Shown here one piece after another: positions 8,086 through 17,689 of a DNA stretch of 64,000 bases. The DNA is from Candidatus Jettenia sp. AMX2 (GTDB taxonomy: Bacteria > Planctomycetota > Brocadiia > Brocadiales > Brocadiaceae). Below the pieces are notes generated by a model that was not told the DNA's origin, did not search any database, and was given only the letters and a program-made list of their open reading frames with translations. The stretch is taken from positions 2,161,043 through 2,225,042 of the forward strand of contig CP129469.1 in the NCBI GenBank assembly GCA_030583665.1, written 5' to 3'. Each line of letters opens with the position of its first letter. Position 1 is the stretch's first letter. The position numbers and the translations under genes are program-made.

Positions 8086-9048
8086 TCATTTTATACGTAT
8101 CAAAATATCATCCCGGATTTTTTCTCTTTTCCTGATGTGTTCTATGTCAGACAAAAACCGCTGTGCATCTTCGTAATATCCTGCTGTCGGTTTTAAATCA
8201 GGAAGAAACTGATGCCAGTACTGATTCTCTAACTTTATAAATAGCTCCCTGATATATTTGCTAAAAATAGATGCCAGGGCCACGGACAGGCACCTGGATT
8301 CCCCTTTCTCCACAAAAGATATTTCCATGTCCTTCTGTTTCTCTGAAATCCTGTAATGGGAAATTCCGGCACTTTCATTTACGATTTTTATCTTTGCAGC
8401 AGAGAACTGCCCTTTCAGGAGGTTATAATACTTATCCCTGCCACCATGCTTGTCAATCGTCAATTTTATCCTGCCATCACAACTATTCCATACGTTCGTA
8501 ACAAGCCTTATACAATGCTGAAACAGTACGGAGGCCTTGTTGTTTCCCAATAATCTTACCTGGCTGTTAAATTCCTTTACTGCGACAACGCAACTCTCAG
8601 GGCGCCGGAACCGCACATGCTGCTTATGGAAGACATATTTTAGCAAATCTGCATAATGTAAAACAGCCGGAATATTCGTAGACAATGGCAGGGGATAGTC
8701 CTTTTCTGCATACCATGGATAACCATCGAGTACTCCGGTGTGACAACATGATAAAGCTTCAAGCAACTGCCTGAATGTGGTAACCTTCATGTCCCCTGAC
8801 CGCAAGAAAGGGAAAACTGCATTCTCCAGGAGTTTCAGTCCGTTACGTGCATGATAGAGCCTCTTGCTGTCCATGACAGCGATCCGGTGCTTTCTGCTTT
8901 CCTGTCTACCCGTAACGGCGTCTTTCAATAATTTTTCCAGCGGGCAATCTACGTCCCCTTCCGGCACATCGAAAGCAATGGCTGTAATTACCAAAGGTCC
9001 AAGAACAGGACCGTACCCTGCTTCATCTATCCCTGCGATGATAGCCAT
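8086..9048 (-). CDS. Divergent, enlarged RNase HII-like protein
   Basis: GIDEAGYGPVLGPLV (residues 6-20) resembles the RNase HII start GIDEAGRGPLAGP, with Tyr12 in place of the Arg. Asp8 and Glu9 supply catalytic acids. MDSKRL (Asp60) matches the DSKKL motif, and TIDKHGGRD (Asp199) and SVALASIFSKYIRE (Arg267-Glu268) line up with the third and fourth acidic sites. AGYYEDAQRFL resembles the GYxTxxH closing block. At 320 residues it is over 100 longer than usual; the extra part lies between about residues 65 and 190. RNase HII removes ribonucleotides from DNA. The loss of the Arg that contacts the RNA-DNA junction leaves the substrate uncertain. The gene sits between a carbon-metabolism aldolase and asd. 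Confidence 0.6.
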   Translation of the reverse strand: MAIIAGIDEAGYGPVLGPLVITAIAFDVPEGDVDCPLEKLLKDAVTGRQESRKHRIAVMDSKRLYHARNGLKLLENAVFPFLRSGDMKVTTFRQLLEALSCCHTGVLDGYPWYAEKDYPLPLSTNIPAVLHYADLLKYVFHKQHVRFRRPESCVVAVKEFNSQVRLLGNNKASVLFQHCIRLVTNVWNSCDGRIKLTIDKHGGRDKYYNLLKGQFSAAKIKIVNESAGISHYRISEKQKDMEISFVEKGESRCLSVALASIFSKYIRELFIKLENQYWHQFLPDLKPTAGYYEDAQRFLSDIEHIRKREKIRDDILIRIK

Positions 9049-9065
9049 TGGAGGACAAGAAAATT

Positions 9066-10460
9066 TTATGAAAAGAGGGGTGGATGAGATAATTGAACCT
9101 CAACGGGCTTTATTGTTTTGCTTATCATCTCTCTTGAATGTACAACATTTAACTTCTTAAAGAGAAAATCAAATTTGGCTTCAAGCTCCTCACCAATTTT
9201 ATTCCTTACATCAGAGGGAAGATTCCAGAATCTCTCTTTAAAAGGACCGAAACCCCATTTTCTCATCTTGTAGATAAACTGCTCATCAGTTTCCCCTTCT
9301 TTCCGTTCTGTTGAACAATTCTTTTTCAGAAATTCATAAATCTCGTTTCTAAAATCCCCGGGAAATGAACTGTTTTCATAGATCATATTCTGAAATTCCG
9401 TGGCAAGGTGTACTTCTGCAGTTCCCGTTTCAGGAAACTTATCAAACGCATCACCCGGAAGTGTAGAAGCACCGTGTTGCACTGCCCCGCCAAGATGATA
9501 TTCATCTCTTGCTACCGCTGATAAACTTCTCAAGGTATTAAAATCCAGTTTTACCTGTGCAATAGTTCCGTCAGGCAATGGCACTCCGCCGTGGGTAGTA
9601 CCCGTTTGCACACTGATTTTGCTTATTCCTTTTAGTCCCTTTCCTTTTGCTGCCAGGGTACTATTGTAACCATCCATGAATACCCTCAATTCCTCAACCG
9701 TGCTATTTTTCTTGCCAACCTCCCCTATTTCACCCCCAACGGATATGGTAATCCCTTTTGGCTCCAGTTCCCTTATGTAAGCAGTAAATCCGGCAGCAAA
9801 TTCAAAGTTTAACCGTTGTTGTTCCTTGATATTAGACTTGTTGAGATCCACCAAGGTTGAGGTATCGATGTCTATATTATAAAAACCGGCTTCAATCGCT
9901 TCTTTGATAAGCCCTTTTACTGTCTTCATCTCTGCATCCGGGTCTTTTTCGTATTTCTTCGCATTGATCTGGAAATGATCTCCCTGAATAAATACAGGGC
10001 CATTGTATCCTTCCTTAATAGCAGCAGCAAGAACCACGGATGCATATTCGGCCGGCCTTTGATTCGTATATCCGATCTCAGACCTTGCAATTTCAAAGAT
10101 AAATGCCCCGCAATGATTCTTTTTTGCAGCCCTGAAAACAGAACGTGCAACATCGCAGGTTAATCCTCTGATATTAATAGCGGGTACCGTAAAACCGCCA
10201 TACTGCTTCCTGCCCATCGCCTCATAAAGCGATTGAATTGATGATGATACAGCGGAAAGCTTATTCGCTGCGGTATGAATTAACCATCTTGACGCATCTC
10301 TGATCGCATCTTCCTTATGAAAAACAGCATTATAGACAAGGGTATCAATGTTTTTATTTCTTAACTGATTGATATCAAGCATTTCTATTGTGCCATTTCT
10401 TTGAATATTGATAACGCCTGTGAGGTCTTTCAGCAAATCTTCTTTCGTCTGATAAAGCAT
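9066..10460 (-). CDS. Class II fructose-bisphosphate aldolase-like protein, long form
   Basis: The zinc and substrate sites of class II aldolases are present: IQGDHFQIN (about residue 160), TGTTHGGVP (about 290) and VQHGASTLP (about 330), plus DIDTSTL. The protein has 464 residues against about 300-360 in common class II enzymes, with an N-terminal extension of about 85 residues and a C-terminal extension of about 90. It should cleave or form fructose-1,6-bisphosphate. FBPase follows upstream in the same operon at 10477, which favours the gluconeogenic direction. ATG at 10460 has AAGGAG 12 bases upstream. A related sugar-bisphosphate substrate cannot be excluded. Confidence 0.85.
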   Translation of the reverse strand: MLYQTKEDLLKDLTGVINIQRNGTIEMLDINQLRNKNIDTLVYNAVFHKEDAIRDASRWLIHTAANKLSAVSSSIQSLYEAMGRKQYGGFTVPAINIRGLTCDVARSVFRAAKKNHCGAFIFEIARSEIGYTNQRPAEYASVVLAAAIKEGYNGPVFIQGDHFQINAKKYEKDPDAEMKTVKGLIKEAIEAGFYNIDIDTSTLVDLNKSNIKEQQRLNFEFAAGFTAYIRELEPKGITISVGGEIGEVGKKNSTVEELRVFMDGYNSTLAAKGKGLKGISKISVQTGTTHGGVPLPDGTIAQVKLDFNTLRSLSAVARDEYHLGGAVQHGASTLPGDAFDKFPETGTAEVHLATEFQNMIYENSSFPGDFRNEIYEFLKKNCSTERKEGETDEQFIYKMRKWGFGPFKERFWNLPSDVRNKIGEELEAKFDFLFKKLNVVHSREMISKTIKPVEVQLSHPPLFS

Positions 10461-10476
10461 AAGATATTAACTCCTT

Positions 10477-11493
10477 TTACTGTTTTTGGTTAAAGAACTT
10501 CTCATACATTAACACATCATCCCTGCTTCCGATGGCAAGTGGTACCTTTTGATGGAGTTCGGTTGCCTGAATATCAAGAATGCGTTCTTTTCCTGTAGAT
10601 GCGATACCGCCGGCACATTCAACAATAAAGGCAAGGGGGTCGGCTTCATAAAGCAACCTCAGCTTTGCCTTTGGTTTTTCAGGATCTTTATAATCCGCAG
10701 GATACAGAAAAATACCCCCGTAGAGCAGGTTTCTGTGAAAATCTGCCACCAATGAACCGATATATCTCAAAGAATAAGGCCTTCCTGTTGACGGGTCGCG
10801 TTCCTTCAGATAGGCAATATACTTCCTTGTCCCTTCGTCCCATGTATTTGCATTCCCCTCGTTAATACTATATATTTTTCCTTTTGGCGGAATTTGAATG
10901 TTCTCATGCGAGAGCAGGAATTCCCCGATACCCGGATCTAAAGTAAAACCGTGAACACCCTGTCCGGTAGTATAGACCATCATGGTACTGGACCCATAAA
11001 TAATATATCCTGCTGCAACCTGCTCTGTGCCCTTTCTCAGACAGTCTTCAAGGGAGGCATCCTTCCCTGTTGTCTTTTTCCGGTATATTGAAAATATCGT
11101 TCCAACACATACATTGGCTTCGATGTTGGAGGAGCCATCCAAAGGATCAAAAATAAGGACATATTTACCCTTGGGAAATTCTTCCGGTATCGGAATAATG
11201 TCTTCATTTTCCTCGGATGCCATAATACAGAGATGCCCGCCGTGTTCCATCGATTTGCAAATTTTTTCATTCGCATAAACGTCTAATTTCTTTACCATTT
11301 CGCCATGGATATTGTTCTCCCCTGTGAGGCCTAAAACATCAACAAGACCCGCCATATTCACTTCCCGAGAAATGGTCTTTGCAGCAAGGGTGAGATCCCA
11401 CAAAAGGCCGGTAAAATCCCCTGTAGCCTTTGGATGTAATCTTTCCTGCTCAACTATATGTCTTTGTATAGTAACAACTTTACTTTGGTTCAT
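10477..11493 (-). CDS. fbp: Fructose-1,6-bisphosphatase, class I
   Basis: The protein hydrolyses fructose-1,6-bisphosphate to fructose-6-phosphate. The metal-binding motif [13 protein letters not shown] (about residues 115-127) and the preceding ASEENED block are diagnostic of class I FBPase. [21 protein letters not shown] holds the AMP/substrate contact region (given within residues 238-258). ATG at 11493 is preferred: it follows AGGAGGAACAAAAGGC and gives 338 residues, the usual length. The frame stays open to 11637, but the extra 48 residues are not family-like. The aldolase gene starts 16 bases after the stop, so the two probably act together in gluconeogenesis or carbohydrate storage (compare glgC at 60.7 kb). 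Confidence 0.96.
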   Translation of the reverse strand: MNQSKVVTIQRHIVEQERLHPKATGDFTGLLWDLTLAAKTISREVNMAGLVDVLGLTGENNIHGEMVKKLDVYANEKICKSMEHGGHLCIMASEENEDIIPIPEEFPKGKYVLIFDPLDGSSNIEANVCVGTIFSIYRKKTTGKDASLEDCLRKGTEQVAAGYIIYGSSTMMVYTTGQGVHGFTLDPGIGEFLLSHENIQIPPKGKIYSINEGNANTWDEGTRKYIAYLKERDPSTGRPYSLRYIGSLVADFHRNLLYGGIFLYPADYKDPEKPKAKLRLLYEADPLAFIVECAGGIASTGKERILDIQATELHQKVPLAIGSRDDVLMYEKFFNQKQ

Positions 11494-11637
11494 GCCTTTT
11501 GTTCCTCCTGTAACATTATCCTTTATCCTTGTTAGACGGCTGTTCCCAGCTTTCCTGTATTCCCATTCCCATAAGAGGAAAAAACTCAAATATTCACATT
11601 TCCCGTCCGCCTCACAATGTATACCGCGGTAATTCAC

Positions 11638-12156
11638 TTATTCAGCTTTGTAATGAGTCATGAAAGCAGAGAAGAGAAAATCAACAAGACGAGAAACGTT
11701 GTCATCCACAGGAAAAAAGGGGATATCGATTTCCGGTTTTTTGTCTCCGACAACTGCAATCAGATTCTTATCATCTTTACATACCAATTCAGTACTGATT
11801 TCTGTGCGAAAAACCTCTATCTTTGGAATTGCTTCTGTCTTATAACCTTCAACAACAATAATATCCATGTCTTTAAAATACCTGCCAATGATTTCTGACA
11901 GCAGCGGTTCTCTCTCTTTCGGGCAAAGAATAATGCCCGTCATTGTCCTGGAAACCACAGCGACCGCATCCGCTCCTGCCTGCGTATGCAACCAGCTGTC
12001 CTTACCTTTTGTATCCAGGTCTACTCCGTGGTGACTGTGTTTGATGGTAGCAACTTTGTAGCCTCTTGATTTCAACTCTTTAATAAGTCTCACCAGAAGG
12101 GTAGTTTTGCCGCTCCCCGACCTTCCTACAACAGATATAAAAAAGTTTGTTGCCAT
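11638..12156 (-). CDS. mobB: Molybdopterin-guanine dinucleotide biosynthesis protein MobB
   Basis: A P-loop GRSGSGKTTLL stands at the N-terminus, followed by KVATIKHSHHG, the MobB signature, and VVEGYK in the middle. MobB is a GTPase that helps insert guanine nucleotide and cofactor into molybdoenzymes. The start at ATG 12156 (MATNFF) gives 172 residues. No ribosome site precedes it, but TATAAT stands 9 bases upstream, so the mRNA may be nearly leaderless (inference). The moaA and moaC genes at 19-20.5 kb belong to the same cofactor pathway. Confidence 0.93.
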   Translation of the reverse strand: MATNFFISVVGRSGSGKTTLLVRLIKELKSRGYKVATIKHSHHGVDLDTKGKDSWLHTQAGADAVAVVSRTMTGIILCPKEREPLLSEIIGRYFKDMDIIVVEGYKTEAIPKIEVFRTEISTELVCKDDKNLIAVVGDKKPEIDIPFFPVDDNVSRLVDFLFSAFMTHYKAE

Positions 12157-12246
12157 AGTACATACATTATAATAAAAATATTTTAAAAACAAACCAATTC
12201 TCTTACTCTGTTATGAAATTCAGGAGGGCAAGGAAGGTATTTCACC

Positions 12247-12275
12247 TTGACAACCATTTTTTGTTGAAGTAAACT
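12247..12275 (+). promoter_or_regulatory. Probable sigma-70-type promoter of the ferredoxin-mrp genes
   Basis: TTGACA (12247-12252) and TAAACT (12270-12275) are separated by exactly 17 bases. This places the transcript start near 12282, about 50 bases before the ferredoxin gene. The -35 box is a full match and the -10 box matches four of six. Confidence 0.5.
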
Positions 12276-12330
12276 TTCTTTCATATATTACTACCTGTAA
12301 GGAATCCTTACTCTTTCACGAAAATTCATT

Positions 12331-12918
12331 ATGGCTCATGCAGAAAAAGAATTAAACAGACGGCAGCTTTTTAAAGATTTGGCTCTTTTTGTCGGCAATA
12401 CCATTGCAGATTATGCACAGAAAAAGGTAGATCATGTAATGCCGAAGGGAGATTATTTGCGTCCACCCGGGGCAGTTGAAGAGCCGGAATTTCTTTCCCT
12501 GTGTTCCCGCTGTGATGAGTGTATCAAGATATGTCCGGCAAAAGCGATAAAGAGGTCCGGCGGACTGGCAGACATCGCCATAGGAACTCCCGTTATTATC
12601 CCCAAAGAAAATCCTTGCGTCTTGTGCAACGGGCTTCTATGTATCACGGCCTGTAAAGAAGGAGCTTTAAAACCTGTTGATGGTGTCGATAAGGTTAAGA
12701 TCGGTATCGCAAAGATTAATCAGCCGCATTGTTTGGCATGGGAAGGACAGGACTGCCAGCTTTGCTTTATAAAATGCCCTTTACAGGGAGATGCAATCTA
12801 TCAGGAGGACGGTAAACCAGTAATAAATCCTGAAAAATGTACAGGCTGCGGAATTTGTGAACACGTATGTAATACAATCAATAATACGTGTGCAATTAAG
12901 ATTGCACCAAAAAGATAG
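12331..12918 (+). CDS. Four-cluster ferredoxin of the MauM/NapG type
   Basis: Four cysteine motifs can be read: CSRCDECIKICP (residues 58-69), CVLCNGLLCITAC (96-108), CLAWEGQDCQLCFIKCP (134-150) and CTGCGICEHVC (170-180). The spacing matches NapG/MauM-like proteins that carry four [4Fe-4S] clusters. NapG moves electrons from menaquinol towards periplasmic nitrate reductase with NapH. Here neither napH nor napA is near, so the partner is unknown. RRQLFKDLALF at residues 10-20 recalls a twin-arginine signal, but the following hydrophobic segment is weak. An Mrp-type cluster carrier follows 48 bases later, which suggests a shared need for iron-sulfur assembly. Confidence 0.85.
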   Translation: MAHAEKELNRRQLFKDLALFVGNTIADYAQKKVDHVMPKGDYLRPPGAVEEPEFLSLCSRCDECIKICPAKAIKRSGGLADIAIGTPVIIPKENPCVLCNGLLCITACKEGALKPVDGVDKVKIGIAKINQPHCLAWEGQDCQLCFIKCPLQGDAIYQEDGKPVINPEKCTGCGICEHVCNTINNTCAIKIAPKR

Positions 12919-12966
12919 TTTTTATTTTTTTAAATACCATACAATATCCGGTATAAGGGGGATTAA

Positions 12967-13941
12967 ATGCAGGATTGTAAAATTCCATTTACGTGCGAAC
13001 TTTGTGAAAAACAGTTATCTTGTCAGCTGGACCAGATAGAACATAATAAGTGGGTAATTGCTCAACGTATGAAAGAAATCACCCACAAAATTGTTATTAT
13101 GAGCAACAAGGGTGGTGTTGGGAAGAGTACCGTAACAACAAACCTTGGCGTGTCGTTGGCTAAAAAAGGCTATAACGTGGGTATTGCAGATGCGGACATC
13201 CATGGCCCGAATATTCCGATTATGCTGGGAGTTGAGGGGAAGAGGCTGAAAAGCAGTACTGGTGGTATATTGCCGCTGGAAGTATTGCCAAATTTAAAAG
13301 TAGCATCCCTCTCTTTTTTAATAGAAAATCCAGCAATGCCGGTCATTTGGAGGGATTCTGCAAAGTGGGATTTTCTTTGTGAATTGATGGGAAGCGTATG
13401 CTGGGGCAATCTGGATTACCTTTTGGTAGATTTACCGCCGGGAACCGGAAACGAAGCCATTTCAATTATAGAACTTATCGGGAAGGTGGATGGCTCCATA
13501 ATAGTAACTACTCCACAGGATGTTGTTCTGTTAGATGTGAAAAAAGCAGTGCTTTTTTCCAGGGACAGCAATGTGCCGATCATCGGAGTCGTGGAGAACA
13601 TGAGTAACATGATCTGCCCGCACTGCTCCAAACATATCGATGTGTTTAAAACCGGTGGTGGGGAAAAAGTTTGCGCAGAACTGGGAGTTCCTTTTCTCGG
13701 TAAAATACCATTAGACCCGGGAATTACGGAAAAATGCGATACCGGCGAGGCCTTTGTATCTGCATATCCGGATTCTGATGCTACAAAGGCATTTAACGAA
13801 ATAGTCGGGAAGTGTGATACCTTTGTGAAAACCTATAAAGAAGAGATGGATAAAATCACCGAGTTTAAAGATATCCCTTTTCTGGGGAAGGTACCGGTAG
13901 ATCCAAATTTTGCTGAAGATTTCAAGGGTTTCTCGTCCTGA
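12967..13941 (+). CDS. mrp: Mrp/ApbC/Nbp35-family iron-sulfur cluster carrier ATPase with N-terminal Cys motif
   Basis: The deviant Walker A motif SNKGGVGKSTVTTNLG (about residues 46-61), DADIHGPNIP, DLPPGTGNE and the cluster-binding CPHC (about residue 218) identify an Mrp/NBP35-type P-loop ATPase that carries [4Fe-4S] clusters. The first 19 residues hold Cys4, Cys10, Cys13 and Cys19 (CX5CX2CX5C), reminiscent of the N-terminal cluster site of eukaryotic Nbp35 (CX13CX2CX5C). Near the C-terminus the block PFLGKIPLDP (about 240) recurs as PFLGKVPVDP about 75 residues later. The usual bacterial N-terminal MIP18/DUF59 domain is absent. The start follows AAGGGGGATTAA. It sits next to a four-cluster ferredoxin. 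Confidence 0.92.
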   Translation: MQDCKIPFTCELCEKQLSCQLDQIEHNKWVIAQRMKEITHKIVIMSNKGGVGKSTVTTNLGVSLAKKGYNVGIADADIHGPNIPIMLGVEGKRLKSSTGGILPLEVLPNLKVASLSFLIENPAMPVIWRDSAKWDFLCELMGSVCWGNLDYLLVDLPPGTGNEAISIIELIGKVDGSIIVTTPQDVVLLDVKKAVLFSRDSNVPIIGVVENMSNMICPHCSKHIDVFKTGGGEKVCAELGVPFLGKIPLDPGITEKCDTGEAFVSAYPDSDATKAFNEIVGKCDTFVKTYKEEMDKITEFKDIPFLGKVPVDPNFAEDFKGFSS

Positions 13942-14094
13942 AACATACTGAATAATTTGCATTTTACTTGTCAGAAGAATTTCGATCACTTCCTTTTATC
14001 TTCCGGCGTGTCCTTCCAGGTTTGCATCAGGAAGAAATTACAAGCAACAAACAGATTCGAAAATTTAAGGTAACATACAATCATACGGTGCAAC

Positions 14095-17000
14095 ATGTTC
14101 CGTTCAATCAAGAACAAATTAATTTTCCTCCTTCTGATTGCAGTACTGACACCACTTTTGGTAATGCGGCTCATTGCATATCCTACGGCACAAAAAGCTT
14201 TTCAGGAAACAACTCTCAATAATCTACAATTAGCTGGCTCTAAAAGGGTATTCCAAATAAACGACTGGTTAAAAAAACTGAAAGATGATGCCGGGCATAT
14301 TGCACATAACACGTTTGTAGCAGCCGCAACCAGTATGATAAATGCAGATAAGAACACGAATGCCCAATATGTAGCCAGGATACCCTATACTGAAAATTTT
14401 CAGGGGTTCATTATTGGCGATTTGTCCGGTATCATCAGAATATCCACTGATGATAGTCTCATAGGGCAGGATTTAACTGAATATGAAGGTTTTCGCCGTG
14501 CCATCAAGGGGGTAGTTTCTGTTACCGAAGAACCGTTTCTGGCAATGCACATTTCATACGATCTGGTACATCCAATAATGGGATCATCCGTTTATATTGC
14601 TTCACCTGTAAGAACTACCCGGGGTACCATATCGGGAGTTATCATGCTTAAAATCGATTTATCCTCACTTACCCACGAATACCGGGAAATACCGTACAGC
14701 GACAGGTATGACACCTATATTGTTAACCGGCAGGGAATAATGGTCCATCATTTTAATCATGAGAAGCAGCTAATAGCCGCAAAGAACCTGAAAGAGCAAA
14801 TGGAGCAAAAATTGATCGTTGTTGAACCTCACACTTCAAAATTCACGAAGAGTGTGGATTCCTCCCTGAAAGGAATCAACGGGTCTGACATAGATGGTTA
14901 CATCAATCATGAAGGAGAAAAAGTACTGGGTGCGTGGTTCTGGATTCCGGAACTTGAATGGGGGGTTATTACAGAAATCAGTGTCAACAGGGTATCGCTG
15001 GCAATGAACGACTTAAAGAATCCTATTGCAAAGATACTCTCTTATCTGACTGTTTCAGGGGTAATTTTAGCATTAACCGGTATTGTCTTTGCCTTTTTCA
15101 TTGGTGAGAAAATTGCCAATCCTATTGTGGGGTTGATAACAGCAACGCGCAAAATGTCTGCCGGAGACTTATCACAGCGGGTGGTAATAAAGACCCATGA
15201 TGAACTGCAGGAATTGGTCGATGCATTCAATGTGATGGCTGAATCTGTACAGGAAAAAACTTCGAAACTTCAGGAAACGACGAATTTCCTCAACAACATT
15301 CTGATCAGCTCTACGGAACATTCGATTATTGCAAGCGACCTCCAGGGAACCATACTTGCATTCAATGAAGGTGCAAAAAGGATGTTTGGGTATGAGCCTG
15401 AGGAATTAATCAATAAATCAGGCATTGAAATAGTATATACAAAAAGCGATGTCGCATCGGGTAAGGTTCAGGAAATACTGGAAACAACACTCTTAAACGG
15501 AAGATATAAACATGAAGTGCAACTGGTACGTAAAAACGGAGAAGTATTCACCGGATACAGCACATTTACCACAAGACAGTCCAGCGATGAAAAACCTATC
15601 GGTTTTGTTATGATCGTAAGAGATATCACCGAGCAAAAGCAATTGGAACAAATACTTCATAATTATACCGTACAACTGGAAAAAATCCTTGAAGAAAGAA
15701 CTCAGAAATTAAGGATTTCGGAAGAGAAATACCGAAGGCTTTTTGAATCGAGTAAAGACGTTGTTTTCTTTTGCGATATCGAATGTCAGTTCGTAGACAT
15801 CAATCAGGCAGCGGTAGATTTGTTCGGTTATGAATCGAAAAGCGAAATTTTAAAACTGAACCTCATTCAACATCTGTTTTTCAGCATATCAGAAGGAAAA
15901 GCAACAAGGGGAATCGTATATAAAAACGGCTTTATTAAGGATTATGAGGTAGAGTTGAAGAAGAAGGACGGTTCCAAAATCTTTTGCCTCATGACAAGTA
16001 ATCTTCGGAGGGATGAACGGAATAGTGTTATTGGTTACGAAGGAATCATTATTGATCAAACGGAACGAAAGCGGATCGAACAGGAAAAGGACATCATGAA
16101 CAACATCAACAAGATCCTGGCATCCAAGCTTGATTTTCGGGAGGTATTTAAATCTCTCAGTGCAGAGCTGAATAAAGTTGTCGACTTTGACCGTATGAGT
16201 ATAGCCCTTCTTAACGAAAAGAGAGAGGAGTTTTTAACCTATGCGGTATCAAAAGACTATGGGATTTCCAGGCTTGAAGAAGGCGTGCAGTACTCTAAAC
16301 ACGGAACCCTGGCCGGAAAGGTTGTAGAAAATGGCAAGGTCTATATGGTTAACGATACTTCCCGGGGGCCTTTCTTAACCGACCCCATTCTGTATCATGA
16401 AGGCATTAAGTCCCGATCGGCCTTCCCCTTACTATCCAAAGGAGAAATTATCGGCAGTGTCAATTTCGGAAGCAGAAAAGCTCATAATTTTTCAGAAAAT
16501 CAATTTGATTTTATTAATAAAATTACACCGCAACTGGCTATTGCAATTGACAATACACGGTTATTTGATAAAATCAAAGAGTCTGAAGAAAAGTACAGAA
16601 ATCTTGTTGAAGATATTGAAGATGTAATCTTCAGGCTGGATAAAACAGGAAGGTATTTATTTCTCAACAGCGCACTGAAAAATGTAACCGGATACCGTCC
16701 TCAGGAATTTTATGATAACCCCTCCATTGTCAAGGAAATAATTAATAAGAACGATATGCCATTGGTTAAAGAAACCATGCAAAAAGTTCTTAACGGCAAT
16801 TTAAAGGTTTCAAAAGATCTGGAGTATAGAATTTTTTGTAAAAACGGGGAAGAACTCTGGGTATCTCAAAACACTTATCCTATCAAGGACAAGAAAGCAA
16901 AGATTATAGGTTTAGAAGGAATTATCCGGGATATTACCGACAGGAAAAGAATTGAAGAACAAATAAGGCGTTCTGAAAGATTGGCCTCAATTGGAGAATT

Positions 17001-17676
17001 AGCCGCCTCGATTGCCCACGAGATACGCAATCCGCTTGGTGCCATATCCAATTCTGTATGCATGCTGAAAAGAGATCTGGCCCTGAACGGCGACGATCAA
17101 AAATTATTTGATATGGTTGTCGAAGAAACCGACCGTCTCAATAGTATAATTACCAGCTTTCTTACCTTTGCACATCCTGCAGAGTATCATTTTATGAAAA
17201 GTAATATTATTGATATTATAGACGAAACGTTGTTCTTGTTGGAGCAGGATGCAAGGTTTCATGACGAAATTAAGATTATCAGATCTTATAACGGCACGAT
17301 CCCTAAAATTTATGCAGACAGAAATTGGATCAGAAAGGTTTTCTGGAATTTACTTATTAACTCGGTCGACGCTATGCCTGATGGCGGGAAAATCCTCATT
17401 CGTGTCAAGAGAATAAGGACGCCAGACCACGACGAAATCGAGATCATCGTCGCTGATCAAGGCAATGGAATCCCTCCTGAAAATATAAGAAAGATATTTG
17501 AACCCTTCTTCACGACAAAAAAATCAAAGGGGACAGGGTTGGGGCTTTCTATTGTCCATCGTATCGTAGATAATCATGGTGGCACAATAGACGTAAAGAG
17601 CGCCCAGGGTAAAGGAACGGTATTTACCATCCGGTTGCCGGTAAAAAATAAACAAGTAAAAACCCTTTCAGTATAG
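14095..17676 (+). CDS. Membrane sensor histidine kinase (dCache-like, HAMP, three PAS, GAF, HisKA, HATPase)
   Basis: The 1193 residues divide as follows: a first membrane helix at about 9-29, an extracytoplasmic sensor of about 280 residues (dCache-like), a second helix at about 314-338, HAMP to about 392, PAS at 400-520 and 543-663, GAF at 670-825, and a third PAS at 829-950. The kinase core has SIAHEIRNPLG with phosphoacceptor His975, then NLLINSVDAM, DQGNGI, FFTTK and GTGLGLSIV. The core resembles NtrB/ZraS-type kinases, and the NtrC-type regulator begins 13 bases after its stop, so the two form one phosphorelay. The extracytoplasmic signal cannot be told from sequence. Multiple PAS/GAF units suggest more than one input, possibly redox or a small ligand. 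Confidence 0.93.
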   Translation: MFRSIKNKLIFLLLIAVLTPLLVMRLIAYPTAQKAFQETTLNNLQLAGSKRVFQINDWLKKLKDDAGHIAHNTFVAAATSMINADKNTNAQYVARIPYTENFQGFIIGDLSGIIRISTDDSLIGQDLTEYEGFRRAIKGVVSVTEEPFLAMHISYDLVHPIMGSSVYIASPVRTTRGTISGVIMLKIDLSSLTHEYREIPYSDRYDTYIVNRQGIMVHHFNHEKQLIAAKNLKEQMEQKLIVVEPHTSKFTKSVDSSLKGINGSDIDGYINHEGEKVLGAWFWIPELEWGVITEISVNRVSLAMNDLKNPIAKILSYLTVSGVILALTGIVFAFFIGEKIANPIVGLITATRKMSAGDLSQRVVIKTHDELQELVDAFNVMAESVQEKTSKLQETTNFLNNILISSTEHSIIASDLQGTILAFNEGAKRMFGYEPEELINKSGIEIVYTKSDVASGKVQEILETTLLNGRYKHEVQLVRKNGEVFTGYSTFTTRQSSDEKPIGFVMIVRDITEQKQLEQILHNYTVQLEKILEERTQKLRISEEKYRRLFESSKDVVFFCDIECQFVDINQAAVDLFGYESKSEILKLNLIQHLFFSISEGKATRGIVYKNGFIKDYEVELKKKDGSKIFCLMTSNLRRDERNSVIGYEGIIIDQTERKRIEQEKDIMNNINKILASKLDFREVFKSLSAELNKVVDFDRMSIALLNEKREEFLTYAVSKDYGISRLEEGVQYSKHGTLAGKVVENGKVYMVNDTSRGPFLTDPILYHEGIKSRSAFPLLSKGEIIGSVNFGSRKAHNFSENQFDFINKITPQLAIAIDNTRLFDKIKESEEKYRNLVEDIEDVIFRLDKTGRYLFLNSALKNVTGYRPQEFYDNPSIVKEIINKNDMPLVKETMQKVLNGNLKVSKDLEYRIFCKNGEELWVSQNTYPIKDKKAKIIGLEGIIRDITDRKRIEEQIRRSERLASIGELAASIAHEIRNPLGAISNSVCMLKRDLALNGDDQKLFDMVVEETDRLNSIITSFLTFAHPAEYHFMKSNIIDIIDETLFLLEQDARFHDEIKIIRSYNGTIPKIYADRNWIRKVFWNLLINSVDAMPDGGKILIRVKRIRTPDHDEIEIIVADQGNGIPPENIRKIFEPFFTTKKSKGTGLGLSIVHRIVDNHGGTIDVKSAQGKGTVFTIRLPVKNKQVKTLSV

Positions 17677-17689
17677 GTTTACTCCAGCT

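Noticed and set aside
12331-12918. True periplasmic NapG with Tat export
   Set aside because: RRQLFK is followed by too weak a hydrophobic segment, and no napA, napH or napB is near, so only a NapG-like fold is claimed.
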